A stretch of 64,000 bases of DNA from Hirundichthys speculiger (taxonomy: Eukaryota > Chordata > Actinopteri > Beloniformes > Exocoetidae): positions 682,001 through 746,000 of the forward strand of contig JAGFBZ010002129.1 in the NCBI GenBank assembly GCA_018398805.1, given 5' to 3'. This document shows, piece after piece, positions 1 through 11,345 of this stretch. The notes beneath the pieces were generated by a model. That model was not told the DNA's origin and made no database searches. It saw nothing but the letters and a program-made list of their open reading frames with translations. Within the stretch, counting starts at the first letter, position 1. Every line of letters begins with the position of its first letter. Position numbers and translations under genes: made by a program.

Positions 1-512
1 GATGGTTAAAACTGATGGGAAGATGGATGGAGCCAAATACAGGAGCATTCTGGAAGAAAACCTGTTGGAGTCTGTAAAAGACCTGAGACTGGGACGGAGA
101 TTTATCTTCCAACAGGACAATGATCCAAAACATGAAGGCAAATCTACAATGGAACGGTTCACAAATAAACGTATCCAGGTGTTAGAACGGCCAAGTCAAA
201 GTCCAGACCTGAATCCAGTCCAGAATCTGTGGAAAGAGCTAAAGACTGCTGTTCACAAACGCTCTCCATCCAACCTCACTGAGCTCCAGCTGTTTTACAG
301 GAAGAATGGACCATAATTTAGTCTCTGGATGTGTTGAACTGATAGAGACAAACCCCAAGAGACTGGAGCTGGAACTGCAGCAGAAGGTGGCGCTACAAAG
401 CATTAACACAAGGGGGCCGAATAATATTGCACGCCCCTTTATGTTTGAAGCTAGAAATGTGGCAAAAGGTTGAAAAGTTCAAGGGGGCCTAATACTTTCA
501 CAAGGCTCTGTA
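1..512 (+). mobile_element. Tc1/mariner-type DNA transposon, 3' part only
   Basis: The window opens inside a Tc1-like transposon. A transposase C-terminal fragment is followed by the typical fish Tc1 3' region, with a GGGGGCC stretch, a short spacer and a terminal segment ending near AAGGCTCTGTA at about 512. The 5' half lies outside the window. The family assignment comes from the transposase motifs. The 3' boundary is approximate because the partner terminal repeat is not visible. Confidence 0.85.
2..316 (+). pseudogene. Tc1 transposase C-terminal fragment, catalytic Glu replaced by Gln
   Basis: This 104-codon open frame runs in from the left window edge. In an intact protein it would be the C-terminal half of a DD34E transposase, which cuts and pastes the element. 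The second catalytic Asp is D39, in QQDNDPKH. The SPDLNP block follows, and the third acidic position falls exactly 34 residues later at residue 74. That position is Gln (NPVQNLW) where active Tc1 proteins have Glu, and one base change (GAG to CAG) would explain it. After the GPP-like end at about 316 the usual tail is cut short. The N-terminal DNA-binding part is outside the window. Even a full-length version with this substitution should be inactive, so I call it a relic. The visible N-terminal Met is internal to the normal protein. Confidence 0.85.
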
Positions 513-2566
513 CTACTATCGTACAGTTTTCTAACTATTATTTATCTTCATAATACCTAATTTATGCTGCAATAATATAATTTCCCACAAGGGAAATGAT
601 AAAGTTTTATCCAATTTAGTTGAAAACATTATAAAACCCTGTATTTAAAGTTTACTCATATTAGCTCCAGGACTCTGTTTAGTGTCCACTGTTTCAGGTT
701 AATGGAGCATTTCCTGCAGACTATAGTGCAGTCAAAACACAAAAAACCCATTTTAGGTGATTTATAGTATTATTCTCATCTAATAGCTGGCTTAAATGCT
801 AATCATGCATAATAATTCCTGGCTTAGTGTGCCTATGGATTAGACGACCATGTAATGTACAGTTAATCCATATACACTGCACTGAAAATCCGCCCAGAAG
901 TGTTTCTCATCATCAAAAATTTTTTTTTCCTTCTAATTGCGTCCCCGGAGAGAGGCTCAAACTCCCGGTCGAGGTGCACGTGGAATATGCATGCACGTGC
1001 CTGATCAAACCGTGCAGTATTGCCTCCGTGTCCAGATTCAGGTTGACGGATGCGCACTCTTGTGGATGCGAAGCAGCTTGTAAATGCAGCCGCCATCAGA
1101 AGATCTGGAACATTTCTTCTTCCTTTTCCATCTCATTTAGTTAATAATCACCTCTGCCTCCTTCCTCTGTTACATAACGTTCAATATTCGCTCAGACTCT
1201 TTAAACTTCTATGGAGGCAGTCAAAGGACACTTTCTGACGCTGCCACTGAGCTCACAAACAATAACCTAAATTAAATGAGATGTGACTGCCCCCTTTTAC
1301 TGAATGTGAGTTCTGCTGCGCCTTTGCTAAAATATTAATAATCTATTAATTATTAGGAAAATGGAAGCAACAGCGGAGAGCGGGAAACAGAGGGATCGAG
1401 GCCACACGGATCAGGAGGAAGACAAAGAGAAGCAGAAAACGAGGCAGGATTTGGCCCGGTAGTCTGCAGCCCGTCCACAGAGACCCGTGATTGTTCTGCC
1501 CCGTTCAAAGCGTCTGCCTCCGGTCTCATTTCTGACTCTCATTCTTTGATCAAATCTAGAAAATAAGCCCACTGTTTTGCTGCCTCTGCTGTCTCAGCAG
1601 ACTGTGACTCCATGAAATGAAAATTATCCTTTTTTTGGCTTTTGGCATCAAAAACTAGAGAGGCGCATCTTTTAACTTCTTTTTAGCTAAGGAATTTATT
1701 AGAGGCCAGCTTTTACATCTAATTGTCATTTTTAGTAATAATATTTTGTTAAACTGCTGTACTTTAATTGTGATATTTGGAACAGTGCAAATGCAGTAAA
1801 TAATCACCATGTATGGTATGTTCAGTTGTTGATCTTAGATGGTCTCTGATGGTACGTTTGTGTGTGTAGAAACATCTTCAAGTTTTACATTCAAAACGAA
1901 AAGTTGGGACCACAACTCACAGTCAGGTCAGGTGTGTGTGAAGTGAATGTGTGCAGAAATATCCCTCACCAGTGGACCAGATCTCTCAGGACGTAACACA
2001 GTATCCTGCCACAGTGTGCAGGTGCAGGTGCCATGGCAGGTTTAGCACAGGGGATTCTCCGTGCACCACTTCTGATTACCACAGAGTCCTTGTTATATGA
2101 TTTTACATTCACATGTCATATGATTTATGTGATGACTCTTTCTGGAAAAAGACATTTTGTTCTTCAGGTGTGATTTCTAGTGGGACACTCATCCGTTTGA
2201 AGATGGCATGTTTGAAAGACTGGATTGTCCTGGTAAAAGGCCCAAAAATATCAATCTGGTGATGCGTGGAAGGTGATGATCGTTGTAACAGTGGGAGTTT
2301 TAATAGGCGTTATCAGTGATGGAGCAGTTAGGTGGATTAAATGGATAAAGTAGAGATGTGGTTGGAACATTGACTGTGACTTCTAGTTTGGTTTCTGCAA
2401 AACATTAAGAATGAGAGCATAAATAAACCAGCTGGTATTCATGTTTGGGTCCATATGGATTAAGGAGGGCTGCAGATTTCTGAGATGGCCCCTGATGTTG
2501 ATGTATGAGTGGGATTGACCGGGTTTTCATGTGAGGCCCAACTGGTTAATTTTCTAGTGTGGTGTA
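513..2566. other. Non-coding stretch, no gene recognised
   Basis: This is AT-rich sequence with only short open frames and no protein I recognise. I see no terminal repeats or tandem array here. A purine-rich segment around 1360-1460 and TG-rich text around 1860-1990 are the only compositional changes. Confidence 0.6.
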
Positions 2567-3275
2567 TTAGTCACTAAGGACCCGATCGTACACTTCCCCC
2601 TACCCGTTACCACTAGCCGCTACCTTGAAATTGTGTGTATAGGAACCTTGGCTAACCTCTAATGCCATCTTCCACCCACTAAAGCCGCTGCAATTTCATT
2701 TTTGCCCCATGACAATGAAAGCTTTTACAATCACTTTGTAGGTGTGGCAATGGGCGTGTCTTTTGCCCTTTCCTCAAACTCGGTATCTTGCCATCGCAGG
2801 TTTAGGAAAAAGCATAGCGGGTGTTCTGACCACCCGCAACCCATGTCTGCTCGTACAAGAGCGCAACCAAATGGCGTCAATGCACGTCCACCTGGTCACA
2901 AGTGGACGTGCACAAACGGCTCTACCTCTGAAATTAACTCTTGTATAAAAAGTGTGATTTGGCCTCAATTGAACCCCTGAGAAAATGACAGAGATCGTCT
3001 TAAACAGCTTGCTAGCCAGTTAAAACATAGACGACCAGAGAGTGTTTGGGAAAGCAGGTTTGGGAAAGTGGATTGCGCAACCTGCTCTTAAAGGCAATGG
3101 CTGCTGAAGCCCAAACCACTCCTATGCATAATGTAGCAGGGTAGCACAGATGGGATAGCGGGTTGAAGGTTGGAAGATTGCGTTCTTTTCAGGGGAATTC
3201 CTCTCCCACGTTATCAAGTTATCCCTGAACAGTCGGCTATAGCAGATCTGACCCTAAGATTGGGTCCCTAAAACT
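2567..3275 (+). repeat. Repeat family B, copy 1
   Basis: Much of this stretch recurs, reverse-complemented, at 24882-25720. Shared blocks include the acacttcccc start, the segment with CTCTTGTA and GTCCACCTGGTCAC, the CTCTTAAAGGCAATGGCT block and the GGAAGATTGCGTTCTTT block. The ends form an imperfect inverted repeat: TTAGTCACTAAGGACCC on the left against TTAGGGACCCAATC read from the right. Roughly 170-200 bp present in copy 2 (about 25112-25310) are missing here near 3044-3070. Short open frames in both copies give similar peptides, but stops and gaps argue against coding. It is probably a non-autonomous DNA element. The superfamily is unknown and I find no clear target duplication. Confidence 0.75.
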
Positions 3276-5120
3276 AAAACCCTAACCCTAACCAATGCCT
3301 AGGTTGGTCTACTTCAGCACTAGCATTGCCACTAGCAATGACCCACAGCAGGTATTACTGGAAACTTCCTGTCTCTGACTCCTTCAGCCAAACCGCCAAA
3401 CCACAATGTTCACAACACTGTTGCGTTACAGCACGCCACTGTTAGCATCTAAATTTGCAACCTCTGTAGGGAAGGTCCCATATGATTGGCCAAATGCACA
3501 GTATCAGAGTGTGAATTAATGTCTATTAAAATTGATTAAAATCTTTTTGTTTTTTTTTGATATTGCGATGACGGTCAGTTTTTCAATACATTCTTACCAG
3601 ATTCCCATGATTCTGGCTGGTAATACTGAAACCATATGTGATCCATCCCGTTTGCACCAGTCTTACCCCAGATGGGTCCCACACAGACATGCTGGCTGAG
3701 AAATGATGGATTTGGCCCTAAAATTTGTATGACGCCATTGTCCCACAGCACACACATGCAAGATGAATTCCTCCTGCCTTATCAACCCTGTTAGAAAATA
3801 AAGACTGAAACCATAAATTCTAATAATGCAACATTGACAGTACACAGTACAAATATAAAGACACTGATCACCTCCATCACTGGCCCTTTGGCCAGATCTT
3901 ATTTCAGTAATCTCTCCATCTCCCTCCCCTGCTGATTATCAGCCAAACCGCATTCACTGAAATTCCTGCAGCTGCTTTAAAACCCATGGATGTCCTCAGT
4001 GCCTTGTTCCCACCTTGTATTCCCTGAAGTCAATATTTGAGGGCCAGAGAAGAATATATTGACTTCATCACTAATGCATATGCATTTTTGACATTTCACA
4101 ATGCACATGCAGTTGCTCTGAATCATGCTGGACCGCCGGCCCTGCAGAGACCCTATCACAAATCAGATGGGCTCTTTCATCCACTTCTTCATCCTCTCAC
4201 CAATTTATCTAATCTTAAATCTGCCATACGTTGATGATAGGCACGTGCAGGATATCTACTCTACAAAAAGTATTTCATTTGATATCAATTATATCCACTC
4301 TGGTGTCAATATAGTATGTAAATGGAAAGGGTCGTCATTAAGGATTCGCTCAGAGAGACGTTGCTCTTAATCTCCTGATTTCCTTCATTTTTTTTTGTGA
4401 AGCCACTAATGGGTGGAACAAAGCACCCAGTCTTCTCCTCAGGATATTGCCGCTTGTAGAGCTAATCGGGTTGGAAATGATGGCCGTACCGCTGTGTGTA
4501 TGGCGCAGGCAATTCCACACAAGGACATGCCCGTTTGAACGGCCCTTATCTGCCGTCCTCATTCAGCTTCATCCACATTAACCTCTCTGTGTCTCTTTAA
4601 CTCATACATACATCCAAATTTAAAATGTGCTTAGAGTATCAAAATGCACAATGCGTGCATCTTATCTCTAATAACAGCCTGCTTCGTTTGGATGCTGATA
4701 AGTGTGGCGTAATGAATGTACAGTGCATCTCCACAGGTTTTCCCGTGTGTTTGTTCAGTTGTTTGTGGAAACAGACATTATAAGTTGGTCTCTGTTGACC
4801 ACATTCCCTCAGTTAATAGAGTTTATAAAGGCACTGCATAACATGAAGGTCACTGAGCTCACTGAACTCAGTAGGACACCTCATCAGAGAGAAAAATACA
4901 AGGAAAATGTTAGTCTCGCTGCCCAGCATTTCGTGCACTGAACATGGCTACGGTGTGCCTCTGGAAAGTGGTGAAGAAGTAAGAAAACCCCATAAAAATC
5001 GCTGAATATTTAAACGTGTTGGGTCAAGCGAGCATCAGATCCTCTGTGAAGCAATACCTACAAATAATGGAGGCATGCCTCTACAACCAGGAGCAAAATT
5101 AGTTTTTATTAAATATTTAC
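3276..5120. other. Non-coding stretch, no gene recognised
   Basis: There is no recognisable gene. Two telomere-like CCCTAA units occur near 3275-3292, which is too short to be a true interstitial telomere. A perfect 12-bp inverted repeat at 4025-4067 is listed separately. The remaining open frames are short and unconvincing. Confidence 0.55.
4025..4067. repeat. Perfect 12-bp inverted repeat (hairpin)
   Basis: TGAAGTCAATAT at 4025-4036 is exactly complementary to ATATTGACTTCA at 4056-4067, with a 19-bp spacer. It could be the remnant of a small inverted-repeat element or a chance hairpin. Nothing nearby suggests a function. Confidence 0.6.
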
Positions 5121-5215
5121 ATCCATCCATTCATCCAAACCTCTCCAAGGTTAAGAGAGTTTTTGGGCAAAAAAATAGCAGTACACCCTGGACAGGCCGC
5201 CGATACTTTAACTGT
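5121..5215 (+). repeat. Decayed fish retroposon fragment
   Basis: A CATCCATCCATTCATCC block is followed by GTACACCCTGGACAGG. Both are signature pieces of a very common teleost non-LTR retroposon 3' region, which also appears in better condition at 18386-18513. The middle is degraded, so this is a short old fragment. Confidence 0.5.
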
Positions 5216-5698
5216 TGTTGGAAATATACTTCTATAGACACAGTCCGTTGTAAACGGCCTCAGAAGGCAGTATTTCTCCATCGCAGTATCGCAGATTTTA
5301 ATAGTTAGAAGTCACTAACAGTGTCAATCAGTCTCTTATGTCAACTTTTTTATGCATGACTCATCTTTTGACTCAGTCACGATGATTATTATCCTGCTAA
5401 AATTACATTTTACAGTTCAAAATTGGCTTTTAAACTAGAACTTCAATTCCAACGAAGTTGGGACGTTGTATGAAATGCAAATAAAAACAGAAGGCAGTGC
5501 TTTCCAAATGTCATAAACCCGTATTTTATTCCCAAGAGAACACAAAGAACATGCCAGATGTTGAAAATCAGACATTTTACCATTTCATGTCAAATATTAG
5601 CTCATTTTTGAGTTTGATGGCAGCAACACATCTCAAAAAAGTTTGAATAGGGACAACTAAAGGTTGGAAAGGTTGGAACATTTGACAACTCCTTAAGT

Positions 5699-6008
5699 CA
5701 GTTGGTGCGCAAACTGTGGTTACGGGTACCATTGATGGTACGCGAGTGCTCTCTAGTGGTACACGGGGGAACGTCATGACTTTACACACAATCAGAAACA
5801 TACAATGTATTATAAATACAACATTTCAAATGAAATTCAGGTAACAATAAATAACCACAAAAAGGAATAAACATCTCTCCTGTGTGTTTAAAGCTAATTG
5901 AGAGGGCATATATGGCTATATTTTAAAATTGGTCATCACGGTGGTACTCAGAGAGCTGAACAATTTCTCAGGTGGTACGCAGCATTAAAAGTTTGAAAAA
6001 AAACACTG
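5699..6008. mobile_element. Small hAT element (MITE) with 8-bp target duplication
   Basis: This 310-bp insertion begins CAGTTGGTGCGCAAACTGTG and ends AAGTTTGAAAAAAAACACTG. The ends are degenerate inverted repeats of the CAGTGGTTCTCAAACT type. It is flanked on both sides by CCTTAAGT (5691-5698 and 6009-6016), a perfect 8-bp duplication typical of hAT. Internal GGTGGTAC and GTGGTACNCGG blocks are characteristic of this fish family. No coding capacity. It lies inside the older Tc1-like relic and so postdates it. Confidence 0.92.
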
Positions 6009-6016
6009 CCTTAAGT

Positions 6017-6785
6017 TAACCAACAACAGGTCAGTAATATGACAGGAAGCATTTCAGAGACAGAGCCTCTTGAATGTAAAGATGGGGCAACCTAATGAGT
6101 CTGGAATATGACATGAGGGGGCAGAACTCACATTCCTTCAGGTTCTGCAGACATGCATCTTTCTCTCCGCTGTGGCTTCCTCCCAGTTATTTCAGTAGTA
6201 GTATCCAAGGATCACCACTCGTCTCTCAGTTAGTGATGATCATTTCGTTTGCTGAATTCATGGGAACATAGCCTGGAATTTTATGTGAGGTTCAGTACGT
6301 CAATATTTCCCATTTCGCTCCTTACTCTCACGCAAAATCAAAGCCAGAAGTTTACTTGACCAGTCGCCTGGATCTCTGATGGTATGGGGCTGCATTTGTG
6401 TCTATGGCATGGGCACATCTGGAAAAGCACCATCAAGGCTGGAGAGTACGTAGGGGTTTTAGAGCAACATCTGATCCCATCGAGACAAGAACTCTTCTAG
6501 GGAAGTCCTTGCATATTTCAGTAAGACAAAGCTAAACCACATGCTGCATCCATCACAACAGCATGGCTTTGCAGGAGAGTTCAGGTTACTGAACTGGTCT
6601 GTCTGCAGTCCAGAACCTTTTATCAACAGAAAACATTTGCTGCATCCTACAATATAAAAATTCAGCAACAAACGCCCAGCAGTGTTGAGCAGCTAGAATC
6701 CTGCATCAGACAGGAATGGGACAACATTCCTCTCCTAAAACTCCCAACAACTGGTCTCCTCACTTCCCAGACTAATTTTACGTTA
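6017..6785 (+). pseudogene. Tc1-like transposase remnant, many stops
   Basis: Conceptual translation across several frames gives recognisable Tc1 transposase pieces. There is a GLMVWGC-like stretch near 6377-6400, an ALEQHLIPS-like block near 6460-6480, and the second catalytic Asp region, which reads Q-stop-DKAKPH near 6518-6545. A CLQS block and an EQL..QEWD-like tail follow at 6600-6725. At least one in-frame stop lies beside the catalytic Asp, and several frameshifts are needed to join the pieces. The N-terminal half is largely unreadable. The protein once catalysed transposition of the surrounding element and is now dead. The family assignment comes from order and wording of the motifs, not from an alignment. 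Confidence 0.7.
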
Positions 6786-7382
6786 TTTTTCTACCTTCAA
6801 ACAACCACGGTACTGCTGCGACGCTGCGGAGGGTAACTCACCGAGCTCCAAAGCAAAGAAGCTACACATCAATCCCTTCATGGCTGATGTGATGTCGGTA
6901 AAATGGCCGAAAGATCTCTCTGCAGAGAAGGAAATTCCAGGCTTCATTCCTGTTCCTTCGACGAGAGAGACCAGCACTGACGGCTACACCAGTGGTGATC
7001 CAGTCTACTTTATCCTGGAATAACTGGAGGAAGCCACTAGCATGGGGAAGACCAGAAAGGCACCGATCTGCAAAGCTTTCGAAGAGTTTGAGTGCTGCCA
7101 CCTCACATGGCATGTTCTGTTATAGTCAGGTATCCTCTATTTGATGCTGCCCATCTTTTTTAGAAGGATAACAGCAGAAAATACAAGCAATAAATCTGCT
7201 TTTAAATTAGCAGATTACTACGTTGTTCTTGCTTGAAACCTTCAGGTTAGTGAAACTCATAATCTCATGAATGCAGACAGACAGGCAGAGCTCGAAGCTG
7301 CTCTTCTCCTGAATTACTGCTGGTGGGACCACAGTGGAGCCGGTATAAAAATAAATAAACTAAAAAAGCACTCGGAGCGCAG
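6786..7382. other. Non-coding stretch, no gene recognised
   Basis: Only short open frames occur. The CTCCGAAGAG-type text near 6990-7110 does not match any protein I know. No repeat ends seen. Confidence 0.5.
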
Positions 7383-7765
7383 ACCTCCGCCAAGCACAAC
7401 AGTTCTCCCATATAGCGATTTAGAGATGCAGCATCCTGGATCAGATCCGGATCACCCTTTGAAATTTGATCGAGGTTCCCATTGTCAATCCCATTGTCAA
7501 ATTTCATGAGTTTTGGGCAATAATTAACGGAGATATTGAGAAACAAAATTTTTCGGCCCCATTGACCGCAATGGTATTAAAAATTTGAAAGTGAACCAGA
7601 ATCCAGGATTTCTTCCGGAACACATCCAAAATGAAATCAGTTCTTCCTTTTCATATTTCTGACAACTTCTGAAAATGTAATCAAAATCCATCCATAACTT
7701 TTTGAGTTATCTTGTACACAGACAAACAGACAGACAGATAAAAACATTACCTCCTTGGCGGAGGT
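7383..7765. repeat. Repeat bounded by 12-bp inverted ACCTCCGCCAAG
   Basis: ACCTCCGCCAAG at 7383-7394 and its exact complement CTTGGCGGAGGT at 7754-7765 bracket about 383 bp of sequence without coding capacity. The right side holds an ACAGACAGACAGA-type run just before the repeat. The right half resembles the tail of a dispersed teleost repeat. The inverted ends suggest a small mobile unit, but I cannot assign a class. Confidence 0.6.
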
Positions 7766-9324
7766 AATAAAATTATAAAATGTAACACACACACTTTATG
7801 CTGAAGCAATATATATTACTTATTGCAATGAATCTCCTAATATTCAAATGCTTAAATATTGGTTTGATGTATCTACAAAACCAGTGGCTAAATACTATAG
7901 TTACTCTCTGTGTTAGGATAATATATTCTGTAGCAACCAATACACTTACATTACATGGCAGATGTATGTTAATACATGTAAATGTTTCTAAAATGACAAA
8001 AAAAAAAAAAATGTGGAAGTTAATCTTTGGTGACATTAATCCAGCTTTCGATAACATGACTTTCCACGTTAGCAGATTACGTGTTTAGACGGCCCCCGCT
8101 AGCTGTCTTGGGAGTTCTGAAGTCGTTGCGGCGTTCACACTACGTAACTGATTAGCAACAGGGGGTCAAACACTGAAGGTGGCTTTAACTCATTTAAATG
8201 CATTACTTAAATGATTTTGTCAATTCCCAGCGGTTCTAACATAAGCTGACTTTACACATCTAAATTTAAATGTAAAGAGGTGTAACTTCTGTCCAGCACC
8301 TTTAACTTCAGTTCTATAAATGCGGAAATGGAAAATTGTCAGTGCGATTGGAAATGGATACTTTCAGTTGACCTACAGCTTCCTTAGCTTCTCATTTAGC
8401 TTATTTGAGACATTAAAAAAACCTACCACTAACATAACAAGCCGAAACCAGCTGTGGACCATCAGAGTATTGTGGGTAATATGGACGCTAATTTTGGGCA
8501 TCGACTTCTATTTTCCTTTAATTGTGAGGTGAATATAAATGCAAAGTCAGAAGACCAGTCTTTAAAATGTTTTTGTTATTCTCAACACAGGGTGCAACTT
8601 AACACCAGGGGACTGAACCTGACTTCTTGTCCGTCTCTGCGGTGGTCTTTTTTCCTCATTATAACGAACAGCCACTTGTCACGCTTCAAAAGAACCTTCA
8701 GACAGCCTCTGCCTGTGGTGATGCTATTTTAAAGCCTGCATTGTCTCTGAGGAGTGACAGTCCCGCGGATGATGATTCACAGACCCATCTTCACGCTGTC
8801 GGTGAGAATGAGACTGACCAGGGACATTTCCAGGAGGGTTGTTCGCTTGAATCTGTGCGAAATGAAGTCAACTTGTGAGGCCGACACGAGTCGCTTTCCT
8901 TATTCCGAGTCAAGGAAATGTTCCTGTGCTTCTCGCGTTCCGACTCTTTTACACTCTCGCTTCACGTTTGATGTGAGGAGATATCCAGATCTGTAGTCAT
9001 AGAATTTTTACAAGGTGTCTTAAGAAGTCAGAAAATCTTTGGTGCGATATATTTAAAAGGAATGTGAGATGTTTGATTCAGAAGTTATTTCCAGAAACAA
9101 GTTGAAAAGCTCATACAGATTGCTTATTAGAGCTGCCATACAGAAACGCCCTGTGCGACTTAGACTGTTTTTTTTTAATGATTTTGCCTTTGTACATCAA
9201 TACTATGACTTAGAAATTATAAAAAAAAGGCTAAGATGTGAATCTTCAGTTTTTATATTTCTCATGAATATGGCATAAATTTACTATTTAGGAATTAAAG
9301 CCATTTAAGTACTTCAATTTTTTA
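7766..9324. other. Non-coding stretch, no gene recognised
   Basis: A 13-base poly(A) run lies near 7998-8011. Open frames are short and overlap on both strands without a recognisable domain. I see no repeats shared with the rest of the window. Confidence 0.5.
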
Positions 9325-9599
9325 GGGCTCATAGACATTTGGACAAAGTGACGTAACTTCATACACATATAGCAACAATTTTAAATATTTGTATGTAAAT
9401 CCTTTGCAGTAAATGACTTAAGTCTTGAAAATACTTCCAGCCACCTTCAGTTGCTGCTGGTTTCTTGGTCTTCATGCCTTCAGTTTTGTCTTTAGGAACT
9501 GGAAAACATGCTCTTTGAGGTTGGGATCAGAGGACTGACTCAACCATTGAAGAACTTTCCTTTTCTTTGCAGGATTCTACACATCTGCAGTGTGAAGCG

Positions 9600-11090
9600 T
9601 TGTTTTATGAGTCTTGCAGCATTTGGCTAAATGTGAGCAGAGAGTACAGCTTCACAGTTCTCACCAGTCACATTAATAAACACCAGTGAGCCTTGCTCCA
9701 TTGGCTGCCATAGTTGTCCACATAATAATACTGCCGCCACCATGTTTGACACATGACGTGGGCTGCTTTGGACCGTGAGGTGTTCCTTTCTTTCTTCATA
9801 CTTTTCTCTTCCCATCATTTTGATACAAGTTTATCCAGTGTTGTACCTGAAGGCAGTCATTGAACGAAAGTTCACGAGAATAGTTCATATTTTGTATGAA
9901 CGTGAACTGAAATGTTCTCATTGACGAGCGTCGGGTGTGAACAAGTTCATTTGGGCAACTGTGAACGACGCTCTTTCAAGGTTCACACATGGTCAAAACA
10001 GTGCCAGGTTTCCAGTGAACCCCATTTAAAATACACCACAAACGAGCCTAATATGTATCTTCAGAAAGCAATCAAACATGGCAACACGGGCTGCCGCTTC
10101 TGTCACGCTAACAATTGCGTCATCAAATGTTCAAAAACAAGCAGAAAGATGAAAGCTGCAGTCGCCCAGAGCCGGAGGAGCGGCCCGACACTGTAATTAC
10201 ACTGTAATCTTTGGAGTTGGAAATTGAAATTTTGAAATGGGGGGAAAATAGAAACATTTGCACCTTAAGGACCTGTTTTTATCTTATAATAAAGACCATT
10301 TGGCAACAAGTTTTGCCTTATATTTTTAATATACTGTAGAGAGAAGCTGAAACATGGGTTGTCCCTTCAACGCTAATGTGAACCCTGGTTGGTTAAGGAT
10401 TCTGAATTGGACACAGTTTTCAACAGATAAAATGGAAAAAAATAATTGCTGTTTGTGGTGGTGTAGTATATGGGCAATGGCAAATTGCTCGCAGAAACAT
10501 TAAAAAGATCTTAAAAAAAGAACTATTTAGTTCATTTTTTGAAATGGTGAACTGAACTAGTTCATTTTAATATCTGTGAACTATGAACTTAACTAGTTCG
10601 TGTAGAAAGTGAACTTGCCCAACACTGAGTTTATCTTTGTTTCTTCTGTTCAGGGTATCTAACTCCAGAACATGGGAGGGTTTTCTTTGGATGTTTTCTT
10701 GCAAAGTCTGTCGAATCTGTCCTTGAATGCCACCAGTGTTTTGCACCTTAATGTGAACCCTCTAAATTCATGAAGGTGTCTCTTGATTGTAGATGTTGAC
10801 AACGATGCTTCTACCTTCTCTGGATGATTCTTGACTTCTGTTGATGCTGTGAGGAGTTTTTTCTTCACCAAGGAAAGGTTTACTGCGATCATGCACTTTA
10901 CTCCTGTCCACTTTTTTCTAGACCTTCTAATGTTGAGCTCTGTCCTTTTTTTTTTTTTTTTTCAAGAATGTACCAAACTGTTGATTTAGCGGCATCTAAG
11001 CTTTTTGTTATTTCTCTTATAGATTTATGTTGTTTTTCAAGCTAACTATGGCTTCCTTCAGTTGCACTGAGATCTCCTTTGACTTCATAT
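9600..11090 (-). pseudogene. Tc1-like transposase remnant interrupted by a hAT element
   Basis: The N-terminal half is read from about 11090 down to 10650. It includes a helix-turn-helix-like part and the block STIKRHLHEFRGFTLRCKTL, followed by KDRFDRLCKK and an FWS end. After the hAT insertion it resumes below 9838 with a KYEERKEH block, a VSNMVAAVLL stretch where the usual VKHGGGSVM block would be, then GSLVFINV and AVLSAHI. A poly(T) run at 10948-10965 falls inside the reading region. Multiple frameshifts and substitutions remove activity, and the DNDPKH and DD34E end is not readable. Originally this enzyme moved its own element. The order of blocks is as in Tc1 proteins, which supports the call despite the decay. 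Confidence 0.78.
9846..10627. mobile_element. Non-autonomous hAT element with 8-bp target duplication
   Basis: This 782-bp insertion starts CAGTGTTG and ends CAACACTG, with further similarity inward (GTGAAC/GTTCAC-rich ends). Perfect AGTTTATC duplications flank it at 9838-9845 and 10628-10635. The subterminal regions are full of short GTTCA and TGAAC motifs in both orientations, plausible transposase-binding sites. A longer open stretch near 9912-10196 has no recognisable domain. It lies within an older Tc1-like relic. Confidence 0.92.
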
Positions 11091-11345
11091 TGACACCTCC
11101 AGTCAAACAGCTGCTAAATGACAACTCAACACTTCATACAATCCCCACACACCTTTATTTGCTTTTGTCAAGTTGTATTTTTTCAGTCAGTCAGTTGTCC
11201 AAATACTTTATTTTACTTAATATGGCTCAATAATTCTCAAAGTTCTCAAATTAAAGTTGAAAGTCTACACTTTGAACATATCTTGAATGTTTTATTTCAG
11301 ATCCATTGTGAAGAAGTAAAAGGCGAAAATCTTAAAACCATAATC

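Larger units (their letters stand above)
5441..6785 (+). mobile_element. Tc1-like relic (AATTCCAACGAAGTTGGGACGT family) split by a hAT insertion
   Basis: The left end carries the AATTCCAACGAAGTTGGGAC terminal sequence of a Tc1-like family common in fish, followed by its usual leader (AACACATCTCAAAAAAGTTT). The element resumes at 6017 after a 310-bp hAT insertion and continues through transposase remnants to about 6785. The matching right terminal repeat is missing. A second relic of the same family lies at 36260-37130. Confidence 0.8.
9325..11345 (-). mobile_element. Tc1-like relic, minus strand, split by a hAT insertion
   Basis: Read on the minus strand this is a degenerate Tc1-like transposon. 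Its outer segments resemble the known ends of a fish family (GACATTTGGACAAAGTGAC on the left, the CAAATTAAAGTTGAAAGTCT region on the right). Transposase remnants lie at 9600-9845 and 10628-11090, separated by a 782-bp hAT insertion. Removing the insertion restores a continuous transposase order. Confidence 0.82.

Noticed and set aside
2702..2980. Overlapping open frames in family B copy 1
   Set aside because: Similar peptides appear in copy 2 only because the DNA is repeated. Gaps and stops differ between copies.
3275..3292. Telomere-like CCCTAA units
   Set aside because: Only two units and a partial one; too short to call an interstitial telomere.
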